DNA from: UBA6107 sp034430175
GTDB taxonomy: Bacteria > Chloroflexota > Anaerolineae > Anaerolineales > Anaerolineaceae
Direction of reading: 5' to 3'
NCBI GenBank assembly: GCA_034430175.1
Contig: DAOUFI010000032.1
Coordinates: 169,981-233,980, forward strand
Length of the DNA: 64,000 nt
Below are positions 17,876 through 25,959 of the stretch, one piece after another (the first letter of the stretch is position 1; each line of letters opens with the position of its first letter). Under the pieces are notes generated by a model. The model did not search any database and was not told where the DNA came from. It saw only the letters and a list, made by a program, of their open reading frames with translations. Position numbers and translations under genes: made by a program.

Positions 17876-18576
17876 TAGTAGTCTAGCTTTCTACGTGGTC
17901 TGGGACGGGTACTTAGAGGGTCGATGTCCAACCGATAACCCACCCCGCGGATGGTTTTGATGTAGCGCGGATGCCGGGGGTTCTCTTCGATTGCTTGACG
18001 GAGCCAGCTCATGTGTACATCGAGCGAACGGGTATCCCCGGTGTAATTAGTCTCCCAGGCTTGTTTGAACAACTCTTCACGATCCACCACTTCCCCCGCA
18101 TGATCCATCAGGATTTTTATCAGGGTGACAAGCCGTGGGGTTAACTGGATCTGGCGGTCATCGCACACGAGACGGCGCTGGTCGATATCCAATTGAAAGG
18201 GGCCGATACGCAGGTCTGATTTGTTCTGGATGGGTAGCAATTGTTTAACGCGATTTACCAGCTTTTGCATGGTAAAGGGCAATGCCAGAACCAGATTGGC
18301 TCCGGCTTTATCGTTGGTGTCGCCATCCTCGTTGACGATGAGAATGATCGGAAGTCCGGGTTTTTTATCTTGTAATGATTGACATATCCGTTTTCCAGTG
18401 CTGCGCATCGATGATGCATCAATTATCGCGAGGTCTGGGGTGGAAGTATCCAGATGAACCATGGCAGCGGCTCCATTAGGCACGCTTTCCACCAAGTAGC
18501 CCTTTTTTAACAGCCCTGCTGAAAAAGAGGGATGGTCTGCGTGTTTGCCTTCGATCAGGAGTATAGTATGTTTCAT
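17875..18576 (-). CDS. OmpR/PhoB-type response regulator with degenerate receiver
   Basis: A 233-residue protein: receiver-like domain (about 1-115) plus a winged-helix trans_reg_C DNA-binding domain (about 122-216) with RSLDVHMSWLRQ and the terminal YIKTIRGVGYRL signature. The presumed phosphoryl-acceptor D53 remains in AIIDASS. However, the acidic pair at the top of strand 1 is E9-G10, and the conserved Lys before the cis-Pro is L99 in ALPF. Phosphorylation in the usual way is therefore doubtful. No histidine kinase is adjacent. It is convergent with the TadG-like gene. A link to that surface locus is only a guess from position. Confidence 0.88.
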   Translation of the reverse strand: MKHTILLIEGKHADHPSFSAGLLKKGYLVESVPNGAAAMVHLDTSTPDLAIIDASSMRSTGKRICQSLQDKKPGLPIILIVNEDGDTNDKAGANLVLALPFTMQKLVNRVKQLLPIQNKSDLRIGPFQLDIDQRRLVCDDRQIQLTPRLVTLIKILMDHAGEVVDREELFKQAWETNYTGDTRSLDVHMSWLRQAIEENPRHPRYIKTIRGVGYRLDIDPLSTRPRPRRKLDY

Positions 18577-18952
18577 AACGATTGAATACCAGCTACTCTC
18601 TCATTTTAATAAACAATTTACATAACTTTGGTACCCGTACCAATGTCCAAGCTTTGACGATGATGTAATTAATTGTCTAAAGGATACCGATCAGGAAATT
18701 TACCTTTTTTCCAAATGTACCCCTGCTTTAGTAATTGATGATAAGCTATGGATCAAATTTATCAAGATTGGTAATCCGTTCCTGGTCAGATTTGTTTCCG
18801 TTATTATACATCAATATCTACTAATCTTAAATAATTGCAAGAGATAGCTCTTCAGCATTTTTTAAGATTCCCAAGGAGAGGTCATCGAACAGGATTGTTG
18901 CACGAGGTATCCCTGCATGTTAGAATAAATTGAGTATGGTAGTGGAGAAATC
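18577..18952. other. Intergenic region between divergent genes
   Basis: About 375 AT-rich bases between the response regulator and the DUF151 gene. I see no coding frame of note and no strong hairpin. On the + strand TAGAAT at 18921-18926 could be the -10 of the DUF151/dnaB unit, 26 bases before the ATG. The region is long enough for regulator binding sites, but I cannot identify repeats that would mark them. Confidence 0.5.
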
Positions 18953-19561
18953 ATGGAAAAAATGATTGAAGTGATGATAGATAGCATTCGCGTAAGCCTC
19001 ACGAGCCAGCAACGTATCGTCTTGCTGCGAAGTCTTGAGAATGAACGCTATCTACCGATCTGGATCGGGCCTTATGAGACCGAATCGATCACCATCGCCT
19101 TGCAAGAGATCGAACTGGCACGGCCACAGGCACATGATCTACTCGTACTCATGTTGAAGAAGTTGGATGCTCATCTGCGCAGAGTGGAAATTACCGCTCT
19201 CAAAGATGATGTGTTTTATGGCAACCTTGTTGTCGAAAAAGACGGACAGATGATCAACATCGATGCCAGACCGTCCGATTCGATCGCGATGGCTGTCCGT
19301 GCCCATGTACCTATTCTGCTTGCCGAGGAGATTCTGGACGCAGCGGGGATTCTTGTATCCCCCGATATTCAACAAGAAATGGCCGAGGCGGAGAATCTAT
19401 CGGAACAGGCACCATCAGCCGCGGCGGATGAATCCAAGAAACGGTTATCCGTTTTTGAAGATTTCTTACAAAACCTTGATCTTGATGATGGATCAGGTAA
19501 ATCGGCAGACGATGGTGGTGGGGATATGCCGCCTGACTCTTCTGAAAAACCAAGTAGTTAA
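18953..19561 (+). CDS. DUF151 / bifunctional-nuclease-domain protein
   Basis: A 202-residue protein with an N-terminal BFN (DUF151) domain (about 1-140). It shows the family strings L-P-I-W-I-G, E-S-I-T-I-A-L, RPQAHDLL and INIDARPSDSIAMAVR. The remaining third is acidic, Ser/Asp-rich and probably disordered. Plant and thermophile relatives have been reported to have nuclease activity; bacterial members are poorly characterised. A GGAGA precedes the ATG by about 5 bases. dnaB starts 24 bases after its stop, so it likely heads the replication cassette operon. Whether it works with the helicase is not shown. Confidence 0.87.
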   Translation: MEKMIEVMIDSIRVSLTSQQRIVLLRSLENERYLPIWIGPYETESITIALQEIELARPQAHDLLVLMLKKLDAHLRRVEITALKDDVFYGNLVVEKDGQMINIDARPSDSIAMAVRAHVPILLAEEILDAAGILVSPDIQQEMAEAENLSEQAPSAAADESKKRLSVFEDFLQNLDLDDGSGKSADDGGGDMPPDSSEKPSS

Positions 19562-19585
19562 AATTTTGTACCAACCGAGTTGAAT

Positions 19586-20989
19586 ATGAGCGATTTTCCA
19601 CCAATGGATGATCACGTATCCGCCGAGATACAATCTCAACCCAACAGCCGTGAAGCCGAAGAGGCTGTCTTGGGTTCGGTTTTGATCTATCCCGAATCGT
19701 ATTATGAGATCGCGCAGATCCTGCATGCTGACGATTTTTACGTTATCCGTAACCAATGGCTGTGGGAGTGTTTTACGCGCCTCCATGACCGGCGCATTCC
19801 CATCGATCTGCTGACCGTCGCGGAAGACCTGGATGAGCATGGTCAATTGACTGAGATTGGTGGCCAGGGTTATCTCACTGCTCTGGTAAACCAAACGCCA
19901 TCTTCACTTCATGCCGAGGCTTACGCAAAGATCGTTGAACAAAACGCTGTCCGCCGCAGGCTGCTGTCGTCAGCGAATGAGCTGGCCAAGCTGGCTTACG
20001 ATCAGGAAAAACCGATCGATACCATTATCGACGAAGCCGAGCAAAATATCTTCGGTTTAAGCGAAAGGCGTGTGGCGCACGATCTGGTTCCCATCGCACA
20101 GGTGGTGAGCGATACTTACGACCATGTTTCAGAATTATCGCAACGGGATGAAGAGATCTACGGCGTACCGACCGGATTGACCGACCTGGATAAGCTGCTA
20201 GGTGGTTTGCAAAAATCAGATCTGCTAATTATCGCCGGGCGTCCGGGCTCGGGCAAAACAGGATTCTTGCTCTCGATCGCGAAGAACGCGGCTCAGAAAC
20301 ACAAGAAGCATGTTGCCGTCTTCTCTCTTGAAATGTCGAATGAACAATTGGTACAGCGTCTGATTGCACAGGAAACGCGTATTGACACCCAACGGTTGCG
20401 TACCGGCAAATTGGAGGAGCACGAATGGGAACTCTTCACCCAGGCGACCGAGGTACTGGGCGACACCCACATTTGGCTGGACGACACTCCGGCGATCACT
20501 CCGCTTCAGTTGCGTACCAAGTGTCGCCGCCTGCATATGGAATACTCGCTTGACCTGGTCATAGTTGACTACCTGCAGTTGATGGGCAGCGACAGCAGAA
20601 ATGAGAACCGCGTGCAGGAAGTCTCTTTCATCTCGCGCAGTCTCAAAGTGTTGGCGAGGGAACTGAATGTGCCCGTTCTGGCTGCAGCTCAGCTCTCCCG
20701 TGCCGTTGAACAGCGTACCGATAAAAAACCAATCCTTTCCGACCTGCGCGAGTCGGGTTCGTTGGAACAGGATGCGGACATCGTCATGTTCATTCATCGT
20801 CCCGACGCCCTCGAGAAGGACAATCCACGCCAGAACATCGCAGAATTGATCGTGGCCAAACATCGTAATGGTCCTACCCATCCGGGGATTGAGCTGGTGT
20901 TCCTGAACAATCTGGCTCGTTTTGAAAACGCGGCGACTTTCACCGGAGGGTTTGAAAAAGAGGGCAAACATGCCGGAGCCAGGAAGTAA
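19586..20989 (+). CDS. dnaB: Replicative DNA helicase DnaB
   Basis: The hexameric 5'-3' helicase of the replication fork, 467 residues. The N-terminal domain (about 15-115) begins after NSREAEEAVLGS, a linker follows, and then a RecA-like core with Walker A GRPGSGKT at about 218-225 and the Walker B/LQLM segment VIVDYLQLM. The C-terminal SDLRESGSLEQDADIVMFI is the H4 region. I use ATG 19586; the in-frame TTG at 19580 is less likely. Its TAA shares its last base with the ATG of the DnaD-like gene (TAATG). The following two genes encode a DnaD-like protein and a DnaC-like loader, a compact primosome cassette. Confidence 0.95.
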   Translation: MSDFPPMDDHVSAEIQSQPNSREAEEAVLGSVLIYPESYYEIAQILHADDFYVIRNQWLWECFTRLHDRRIPIDLLTVAEDLDEHGQLTEIGGQGYLTALVNQTPSSLHAEAYAKIVEQNAVRRRLLSSANELAKLAYDQEKPIDTIIDEAEQNIFGLSERRVAHDLVPIAQVVSDTYDHVSELSQRDEEIYGVPTGLTDLDKLLGGLQKSDLLIIAGRPGSGKTGFLLSIAKNAAQKHKKHVAVFSLEMSNEQLVQRLIAQETRIDTQRLRTGKLEEHEWELFTQATEVLGDTHIWLDDTPAITPLQLRTKCRRLHMEYSLDLVIVDYLQLMGSDSRNENRVQEVSFISRSLKVLARELNVPVLAAAQLSRAVEQRTDKKPILSDLRESGSLEQDADIVMFIHRPDALEKDNPRQNIAELIVAKHRNGPTHPGIELVFLNNLARFENAATFTGGFEKEGKHAGARK

Positions 20990-21663
20990 TGAACCGATTT
21001 AAGGGCTTCACCGAAGGGAAAACCTCACAGGTGCAAATACCTGGTGAGTTTTTCACAAAGTTACTCTCAGACATCTCCGATTTGGACGAAGTCAAGGTAT
21101 TGTTGTGCATATTTCATTTGCTACAAATCAAGAACGAATCGGTCAAATACTTCTACCTGGACGATCTCATGGAAAATGAAGTGGTGAAAAAGTGTTTTCC
21201 AGATGAAATTACGTTGTCCTCCGCTTTGAAGAAAGCCATCGAGCATCAGGCAGTGCTGGCAGGGCAGTACGACGGAAGGAGTATCTATTTCCTCAATACA
21301 GCCCAAAGCGGTGGCGCTCTGCGTGCCCTGCAAAAAGGAGCATGGACTCCAAATAACCGCAGGACGTTCTATCAGGATTCTGATGAGAAACCCAACCTCT
21401 TCACCCTTTACGAGAAGAACATTGGTCCACTGACGCCAATTCTGGCTGAAACACTGGAAGATGCTGAGAAGGAGTATCCGGCTGACTGGATCGAAGACGC
21501 GATCACAATCGCAGTAAAGAAGAACGTTCGCAACTGGCAATATATTGAAGCGATCTTGCGCTCCTGGAAGGAGAAAGGACGCAGTGAAGAAAATCGACGA
21601 GACGATCAAGAAAATCCAAGAAGATACATCGAGGGTGAACTTGCCGACTACATCAAACACTAA
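20989..21663 (+). CDS. DnaD-domain replication protein
   Basis: A 224-residue protein with an N-terminal winged-helix-like region (about 1-115) and a C-terminal DnaD/DnaB_2-type helical domain at about 135-200. The latter ends in the hallmark NWQYIEAILRSWKEKG, where Bacillus DnaD has Y-x3-I-L-x2-W. DnaD proteins remodel origin or fork DNA before helicase loading. It sits between dnaB, with which it shares a TAATG overlap, and the DnaC-like loader gene, which starts inside its 3' end in another frame. This supports a helicase-loading role. The C-terminal tail is highly charged. Confidence 0.85.
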   Translation: MNRFKGFTEGKTSQVQIPGEFFTKLLSDISDLDEVKVLLCIFHLLQIKNESVKYFYLDDLMENEVVKKCFPDEITLSSALKKAIEHQAVLAGQYDGRSIYFLNTAQSGGALRALQKGAWTPNNRRTFYQDSDEKPNLFTLYEKNIGPLTPILAETLEDAEKEYPADWIEDAITIAVKKNVRNWQYIEAILRSWKEKGRSEENRRDDQENPRRYIEGELADYIKH

Positions 21664-22978
21664 GAATGACGCGGAAGCTGCACCGGTCTGCCCGATCTGC
21701 GGAGGCGTTGGCTATTTACGTCAGGATCTGCCGGTAGGACATCCCGACTTTGGCAAGTTGCAGCTCTGTGTGTGCCAGCAGCAAAAGGTTAATCAATTGG
21801 CTCACTCGCGCATGTACCAGACCAGCAATCTTGATCTGTTCAAGAAAATGACCTTCGAGTCATTTTCAACTCAGGGACGCATGGGATTGGGTGATTACCA
21901 GGTCTTCTCCCTGCAAAACGCGCTGAGTGCCGCGCGCCAATTCGCTGCTTCTCCAAAGGGGTGGTTGGTGCTTTCCGGAAGCTACGGCTGTGGTAAAACT
22001 CACCTGGCAGCAGCAATTGCCAACACTTGCGTTGAATATGGCATGTCCACTTTGTTCCTCACCGTTCCCGATCTGTTGGATTGGCTGCGATATTCCTATG
22101 GCTCGACAGATGTTTCTTACGAACAACGTTTTGAAGAGATCAGAAATGTCGGTTTGTTAGTACTGGACGATCTTGGAGCGCAAAATGCCACGCCATGGGC
22201 CATTGAGAAGCTCTTTCAGATCGTCGATTACCGCTACTTGCGTCGCCTGCCAATGGTGGTTACTTCAAACCAGCGGCTCGAAGACCTGGACGACCGCATC
22301 CGCAGTCGGCTGCAGGACCCTGAACTTTCCACGCTTATTCATATCTCCTCACCTGATTACAGGGCGCCAATACGCGAGATCAGTGACCCACTGGTGCATC
22401 AGTTGCAGCTCTTGAGTGATCGCAGTTTTGGTAATTTCAGCCTGCGCGAACCGGAGCGCTTTGATCCGGACCTGCAAGCGAGTCTGGAATCCGCGTTCAA
22501 GGACGCGCAGGAATTCGCGGAACATCCGCATGGTTGGTTGGTGTTGGTCGGAGGTTATGGTTGTGGCAAGACCCATCTGGCGGCAGCCATCGGGAATTAT
22601 CGCAAAGGGATGGGCGACGACCCCATTTTTGTTGTGGTTCCCGATCTGCTTGATCACTTGCGCGCCACCTTTGGGCCGAGCAGCAACGTCTCTTATGACG
22701 AGATGTTTCAACGGGTAAAGGCGGCACCGATCTTGATCCTGGACGATATGGGAACACAGAGTGCTACTCCCTGGGCGCGAGAAAAGCTGTACCAGATTCT
22801 TAACGAGCGTTACAACGCCAAACTCCCGACCGTGATTACCACCTCACAGAAACTCGAAGATCTGGATTCACGCATCCAGAGCCGTATGCTGGATAACCGG
22901 CTCTGCACTATTGCTGCGATCCTGGTACCTTCCTACCGGGGTGGAGGGCGTACCGAACGATCACGTCGAACAAAGTAA
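21584..22978 (+). CDS. DnaC/DnaI-type helicase loader with two fused AAA+ modules
   Basis: A 464-residue protein from the GTG at 21584, which follows GGAG...AAAGGA. The N-terminal segment has C36-x2-C39 and C62-x-C64, a possible zinc site. Two AAA+ units of the DnaC/IstB family follow. Unit 1 has Walker A GSYGCGKTH (about 132-140) and Walker B LLVLDD (191-196). Unit 2 has Walker A GGYGCGKTH (323-331) and Walker B ILILDD (383-388). Both keep the sensor-like segment after strand 4 (VVTSNQRLEDLDDRIRSR and VITTSQKLEDLDSRIQSR), so both look competent for ATP. Typical loaders have one AAA+ unit in 230-310 residues. The gene overlaps the DnaD-like gene by 80 bases and ends with a terminator. Confidence 0.88.
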   Translation: MKKIDETIKKIQEDTSRVNLPTTSNTKNDAEAAPVCPICGGVGYLRQDLPVGHPDFGKLQLCVCQQQKVNQLAHSRMYQTSNLDLFKKMTFESFSTQGRMGLGDYQVFSLQNALSAARQFAASPKGWLVLSGSYGCGKTHLAAAIANTCVEYGMSTLFLTVPDLLDWLRYSYGSTDVSYEQRFEEIRNVGLLVLDDLGAQNATPWAIEKLFQIVDYRYLRRLPMVVTSNQRLEDLDDRIRSRLQDPELSTLIHISSPDYRAPIREISDPLVHQLQLLSDRSFGNFSLREPERFDPDLQASLESAFKDAQEFAEHPHGWLVLVGGYGCGKTHLAAAIGNYRKGMGDDPIFVVVPDLLDHLRATFGPSSNVSYDEMFQRVKAAPILILDDMGTQSATPWAREKLYQILNERYNAKLPTVITTSQKLEDLDSRIQSRMLDNRLCTIAAILVPSYRGGGRTERSRRTK

Positions 22979-23024
22979 CACATTTACGATTTGCGTAGGT
23001 TTACAATTTGAAGGATAAATTAAC

Positions 23025-23057
23025 CACCTGGATTTCAATCAAATCCAGGTGATTTTT
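23025..23057 (+). terminator. Rho-independent terminator of the dnaB cassette
   Basis: An 11-bp perfect stem CACCTGGATTT/AAATCCAGGTG with a 5-base loop, followed by ATTTTTATTTATT. Confidence 0.85.
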
Positions 23058-23111
23058 ATTTATTCATTTGATAATTTGTGATAATTGGCGTTATTCATAG
23101 AAGCTGGCTGG

Positions 23112-23558
23112 TTATTTCTTGACAGGATTCAAATCGGAAGTGCAATTCGGGCAGCGAGTGGCTTTTGCCGAAATCTGGGTGAAGCAAAAGGGACACTCGC
23201 GCGTGGTGGCTTCAGCGGCGGGGGCTGGTTTGGCGGTTAGACGATTGACCTGGCGGACCAGCAGGAAGATGACCAGCGCGACTATGATGAAATCGATCAG
23301 TGTGTTAAGAAAAACACCATAATTGAGGGTGGCAGCACCGGCTGCCTGAGCCTCTGCCAGGGTCGCGTATTTTGTTTTTCCGAGGTTGATGAACAGGTTG
23401 GAGAAATCGACATTATTTAGTAATAAGCCGATGGGGGGCATGAGGATGTCATTGACAAGAGATGTGACAATTTTGCCGAAAGCCGTACCAATGATCACAC
23501 CGATCGCCAGGTCGAGAACGTTCCCCCGCAGAGCAAACTCCTTGAATTCCTTTAGCAT
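23112..23558 (-). CDS. mscL: Large-conductance mechanosensitive channel MscL with a zinc-ribbon tail
   Basis: A pentameric channel that opens under membrane tension to release solutes on osmotic downshock. The 148-residue protein has the conserved N-terminal helix and TM1 (FKEFALRGNVLDLAIGVIIG, then AFGKIVTSLVNDILMPPIG), a periplasmic loop with Ala/Gly-rich sequence, and TM2 (about 85-105). The C terminus replaces the usual short helix by a CPFC...CPNC zinc-ribbon-like segment at about 121-140. A GGAGG-type site precedes the ATG. The neighbours are not related in function. Confidence 0.95.
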   Translation of the reverse strand: MLKEFKEFALRGNVLDLAIGVIIGTAFGKIVTSLVNDILMPPIGLLLNNVDFSNLFINLGKTKYATLAEAQAAGAATLNYGVFLNTLIDFIIVALVIFLLVRQVNRLTAKPAPAAEATTRECPFCFTQISAKATRCPNCTSDLNPVKK

Positions 23559-23648
23559 TTTTTCCTCCAGATTTAGAATACGATTGTAATTTTGATTATA
23601 CAGTTCAATATTTCAGATCAATTCATGTATGTTGTCAAATGGGGATGA

Positions 23649-23654
23649 TAGAAT
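23649..23654 (+). promoter_or_regulatory. -10 box directly before the MFS gene
   Basis: TAGAAT ends 7 bases before the ATG at 23662, the same spacing as at mpg and the DegT gene. No -35 at 17 bases was found. Confidence 0.35.
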
Positions 23655-23661
23655 TAACAAT

Positions 23662-24870
23662 ATGTTTTCCCGCATGAAACAAGTCAGTGGAACATACCCT
23701 CGCCAATTCTGGATCCTGGCTGGCGTGAGCCTGCTCGCATGGACCTTTCACAACATGATCATGCCTTTCATGTTGATCTATGCCGGTGAAAAGCTCAACC
23801 AGCCGTTGACCACGCTGACTGTGTTATTCACGATCTACGCGATCGCTGGGTTGGTGACCACTTTTTTCGGTGGCAGTATTGCCGATTTCTTTGGGAGGAA
23901 ATGGGTGATCGTTTTTTCCTTTTTCCTTTGCGCGGGATCGTGGTTGCTGTTGTTGTGGGCAGATACCATGCCAATGTTCATTGTTTTCATGATTCTCAAC
24001 GGCGCCACTACGCCGCTTTATCGCCTGGCGACTGACGCCATGATGGCAGACCTAGTACACGCTGACAGGCGGATGGATGCTTATTCTCTTCTGCGCATGG
24101 GCAACAATCTGGGGGTGGCGATCGGCCCGGCAATTGGTGGATTTATTGCCTCGGCTTCTTATAATATTTCCTTTGTCATTTCCGGTAGCGGAATGATCCT
24201 GTGCGCGATCCTAGCGATGGCGTTCTTTGGCGAGACCGCGCCACTGGTCAAACAAGCGAATCTCAAAAAAGAGAAAACTACGGGTGGTTTTATTCAGATT
24301 CTTCGCGACCGTGATTTTATGGCCATTGTGGGTGCGTTTTCACTCAACCGGGTTACTTCTTCCACGATCTGGTTAATGCTTGGAGCGTACGCGAAGACCT
24401 ACTTCAACATCGGTGAAGATCTCTACGGTTTTATCCCCACCACGAACGCCCTGATGGTTATCTTTCTGCAGGTACTCACCACCAGGTGGGTTAAGCGCTA
24501 CTCCGCGGGCTGGATGATGACATTGGGTTCAGCATTCTATGGATTAGCGATGTTTTGCATCGCGTCTGGGCACGGGTTTTGGGCTTTCTGGTTGGGGATG
24601 GTGATTGCCACCATCGGTGAAATGATCTTACTGCCTACATCGACCACCATGGTAGCCGCGCTGGCACCGGAACAGATGCGCGGACGATATATGAGTGTTT
24701 ACACGCTTACAAACGGGGTTGGACAGGGGGTTGGACCGTTGTTGGGAGGTTTCCTGAGCGATATGTTCTTTCCTGCTGCCACCTGGTTGGGGGGTGGATT
24801 TATCGGTTTGGCTGGAGCAGCCGCGTTTATGGCGCAGGCGATCCATAAATGGCATTCTAGCAATCGCTAA
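23662..24870 (+). CDS. Major facilitator superfamily transporter
   Basis: A 402-residue membrane protein with twelve predicted helices. It has the MFS loop-2/3 signature G-x3-D-x2-G-R-K as GGSIADFFGRKW near residue 70, and a second copy-like element in the C-terminal half. The substrate is unknown; the class includes drug exporters and sugar carriers. An in-frame ATG at 23629 would add 11 polar residues, but a TAGAAT at 23649-23654 falls inside that extension. I therefore choose ATG 23662, which gives a transcript with almost no leader. It is a single gene, unrelated to its neighbours. Confidence 0.85.
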   Translation: MFSRMKQVSGTYPRQFWILAGVSLLAWTFHNMIMPFMLIYAGEKLNQPLTTLTVLFTIYAIAGLVTTFFGGSIADFFGRKWVIVFSFFLCAGSWLLLLWADTMPMFIVFMILNGATTPLYRLATDAMMADLVHADRRMDAYSLLRMGNNLGVAIGPAIGGFIASASYNISFVISGSGMILCAILAMAFFGETAPLVKQANLKKEKTTGGFIQILRDRDFMAIVGAFSLNRVTSSTIWLMLGAYAKTYFNIGEDLYGFIPTTNALMVIFLQVLTTRWVKRYSAGWMMTLGSAFYGLAMFCIASGHGFWAFWLGMVIATIGEMILLPTSTTMVAALAPEQMRGRYMSVYTLTNGVGQGVGPLLGGFLSDMFFPAATWLGGGFIGLAGAAAFMAQAIHKWHSSNR

Positions 24871-24924
24871 AATTATTCCTCTTTGAGAAAACTGTTCCTT
24901 CTTACTAAAGTGCAAGTGCTGCTA

Positions 24925-24953
24925 TTGCGGGGGATCATTCCTCTTTGTATAAT
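24925..24953 (+). promoter_or_regulatory. Sigma70-type promoter of the secreted protein gene
   Basis: TTGCGG (24925-24930), a 17-base spacer, then TATAAT (24948-24953). The ATG at 24963 begins 10 bases after the -10 box ends, so the leader would be at most about 3 bases. Confidence 0.6.
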
Positions 24954-24962
24954 GGTAAAGTA

Positions 24963-25922
24963 ATGAAAACCGTTCGAAAAATAGTGCTCTCCGTGATCCT
25001 TTGTGCTTTCCTGTTGGGGTTGACGGCCATTTCTGGCTCTGTTAACGGGCAGGAAAGCAGTTCTGTCTATGTGCCTGAGACTGGACATTGGATCTGGGGC
25101 GAATTCCTGGTGATGTATAACAGTGTGAGCGATCCATTGTTGTATTTTGGTTACCCCATTACTGACGATTTCATTGACCCGGTCACAAAGGATCACGTTC
25201 AGTACTTTCAGAAAGCGCGGTTTGACCTGGTGGACACCACGGATGGTCAGAAGGTTAAATTGGCTCCACTCGGACGCTTGCTTCATGAAGATGGCGCTCA
25301 ACTCGCTGATGTGGCAGAGGATGGTCCCACCTGCCGACGTTTTAAAAGCGGATATTCGGTGTGTTATGCATTTTTACAATACTTCAATGCCAACAATGGC
25401 GCTGACCACTTCGGCGATCCGGTTTCTGCCCTCGAGGTCATTGATGGCAGGTATGTACAATACTTTGAGTACGCGCGTATGGAATGGTGGCCCGAAAAGG
25501 AATCTGGCCAACGCGTTGTTTTAACCGATATCGGTAAGCTTTATTTTGACAAGGTGGTAGCTAACCCTGAACTGCTTAGACCAGCTAAGGCGAGCAATAT
25601 TGCCGGGCAATTGCTCAAGCCAGTCGTACGTGTCTTTGCCGCCAACTCATTGGCCGGGGTGGGTGAACAACAAACGATCTATATCGTCGTGCAAGACCAG
25701 TACCTGAACGCTATCCCCCAGGCACAGGTGGGCGTGACCATTACACTTCCCGATGGCACCAGTGAATTCTTCCGCTTAGATGAAACCAACGAGTTTGGTG
25801 TGAGTCAGATTTCATTCACTGTTCCTGACCTGGAGGTTCAGTCCACGGTGACCATAATGGCTGAAGTGACCATACGTGGTGAAACCGCCACCGGAAACGG
25901 TTGGTTCAGAGTCTGGTGGTAA
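24963..25922 (+). CDS. Secreted protein with G-Y-P-I-type repeats and an Ig-like C-terminal domain
   Basis: A 319-residue exported protein. The signal peptide is clear (VRKIVLSVILCAFLLGLTA, cleavage near residue 30). The body (about 35-210) has repeat elements GYPITDDFID...VQYFQKARFDL and HFGDPVSALE...VQYFEYARMEWW. This is a lectin- or wall-binding-like pattern seen often in Chloroflexota exoproteins. Residues about 225-319 look like a bacterial Ig-like domain (invasin/Big_1 style), with LPDGTSEFFRLDETNEFG. No catalytic motif was found. I chose ATG 24963 because the promoter's -10 box occupies 24948-24953, which excludes the upstream TTG. Function is unknown beyond probable extracellular binding. 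Confidence 0.78.
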   Translation: MKTVRKIVLSVILCAFLLGLTAISGSVNGQESSSVYVPETGHWIWGEFLVMYNSVSDPLLYFGYPITDDFIDPVTKDHVQYFQKARFDLVDTTDGQKVKLAPLGRLLHEDGAQLADVAEDGPTCRRFKSGYSVCYAFLQYFNANNGADHFGDPVSALEVIDGRYVQYFEYARMEWWPEKESGQRVVLTDIGKLYFDKVVANPELLRPAKASNIAGQLLKPVVRVFAANSLAGVGEQQTIYIVVQDQYLNAIPQAQVGVTITLPDGTSEFFRLDETNEFGVSQISFTVPDLEVQSTVTIMAEVTIRGETATGNGWFRVWW

Positions 25923-25959
25923 ACAGCGGTATTCCCCTGATTTCAATAATTCAAATGGA

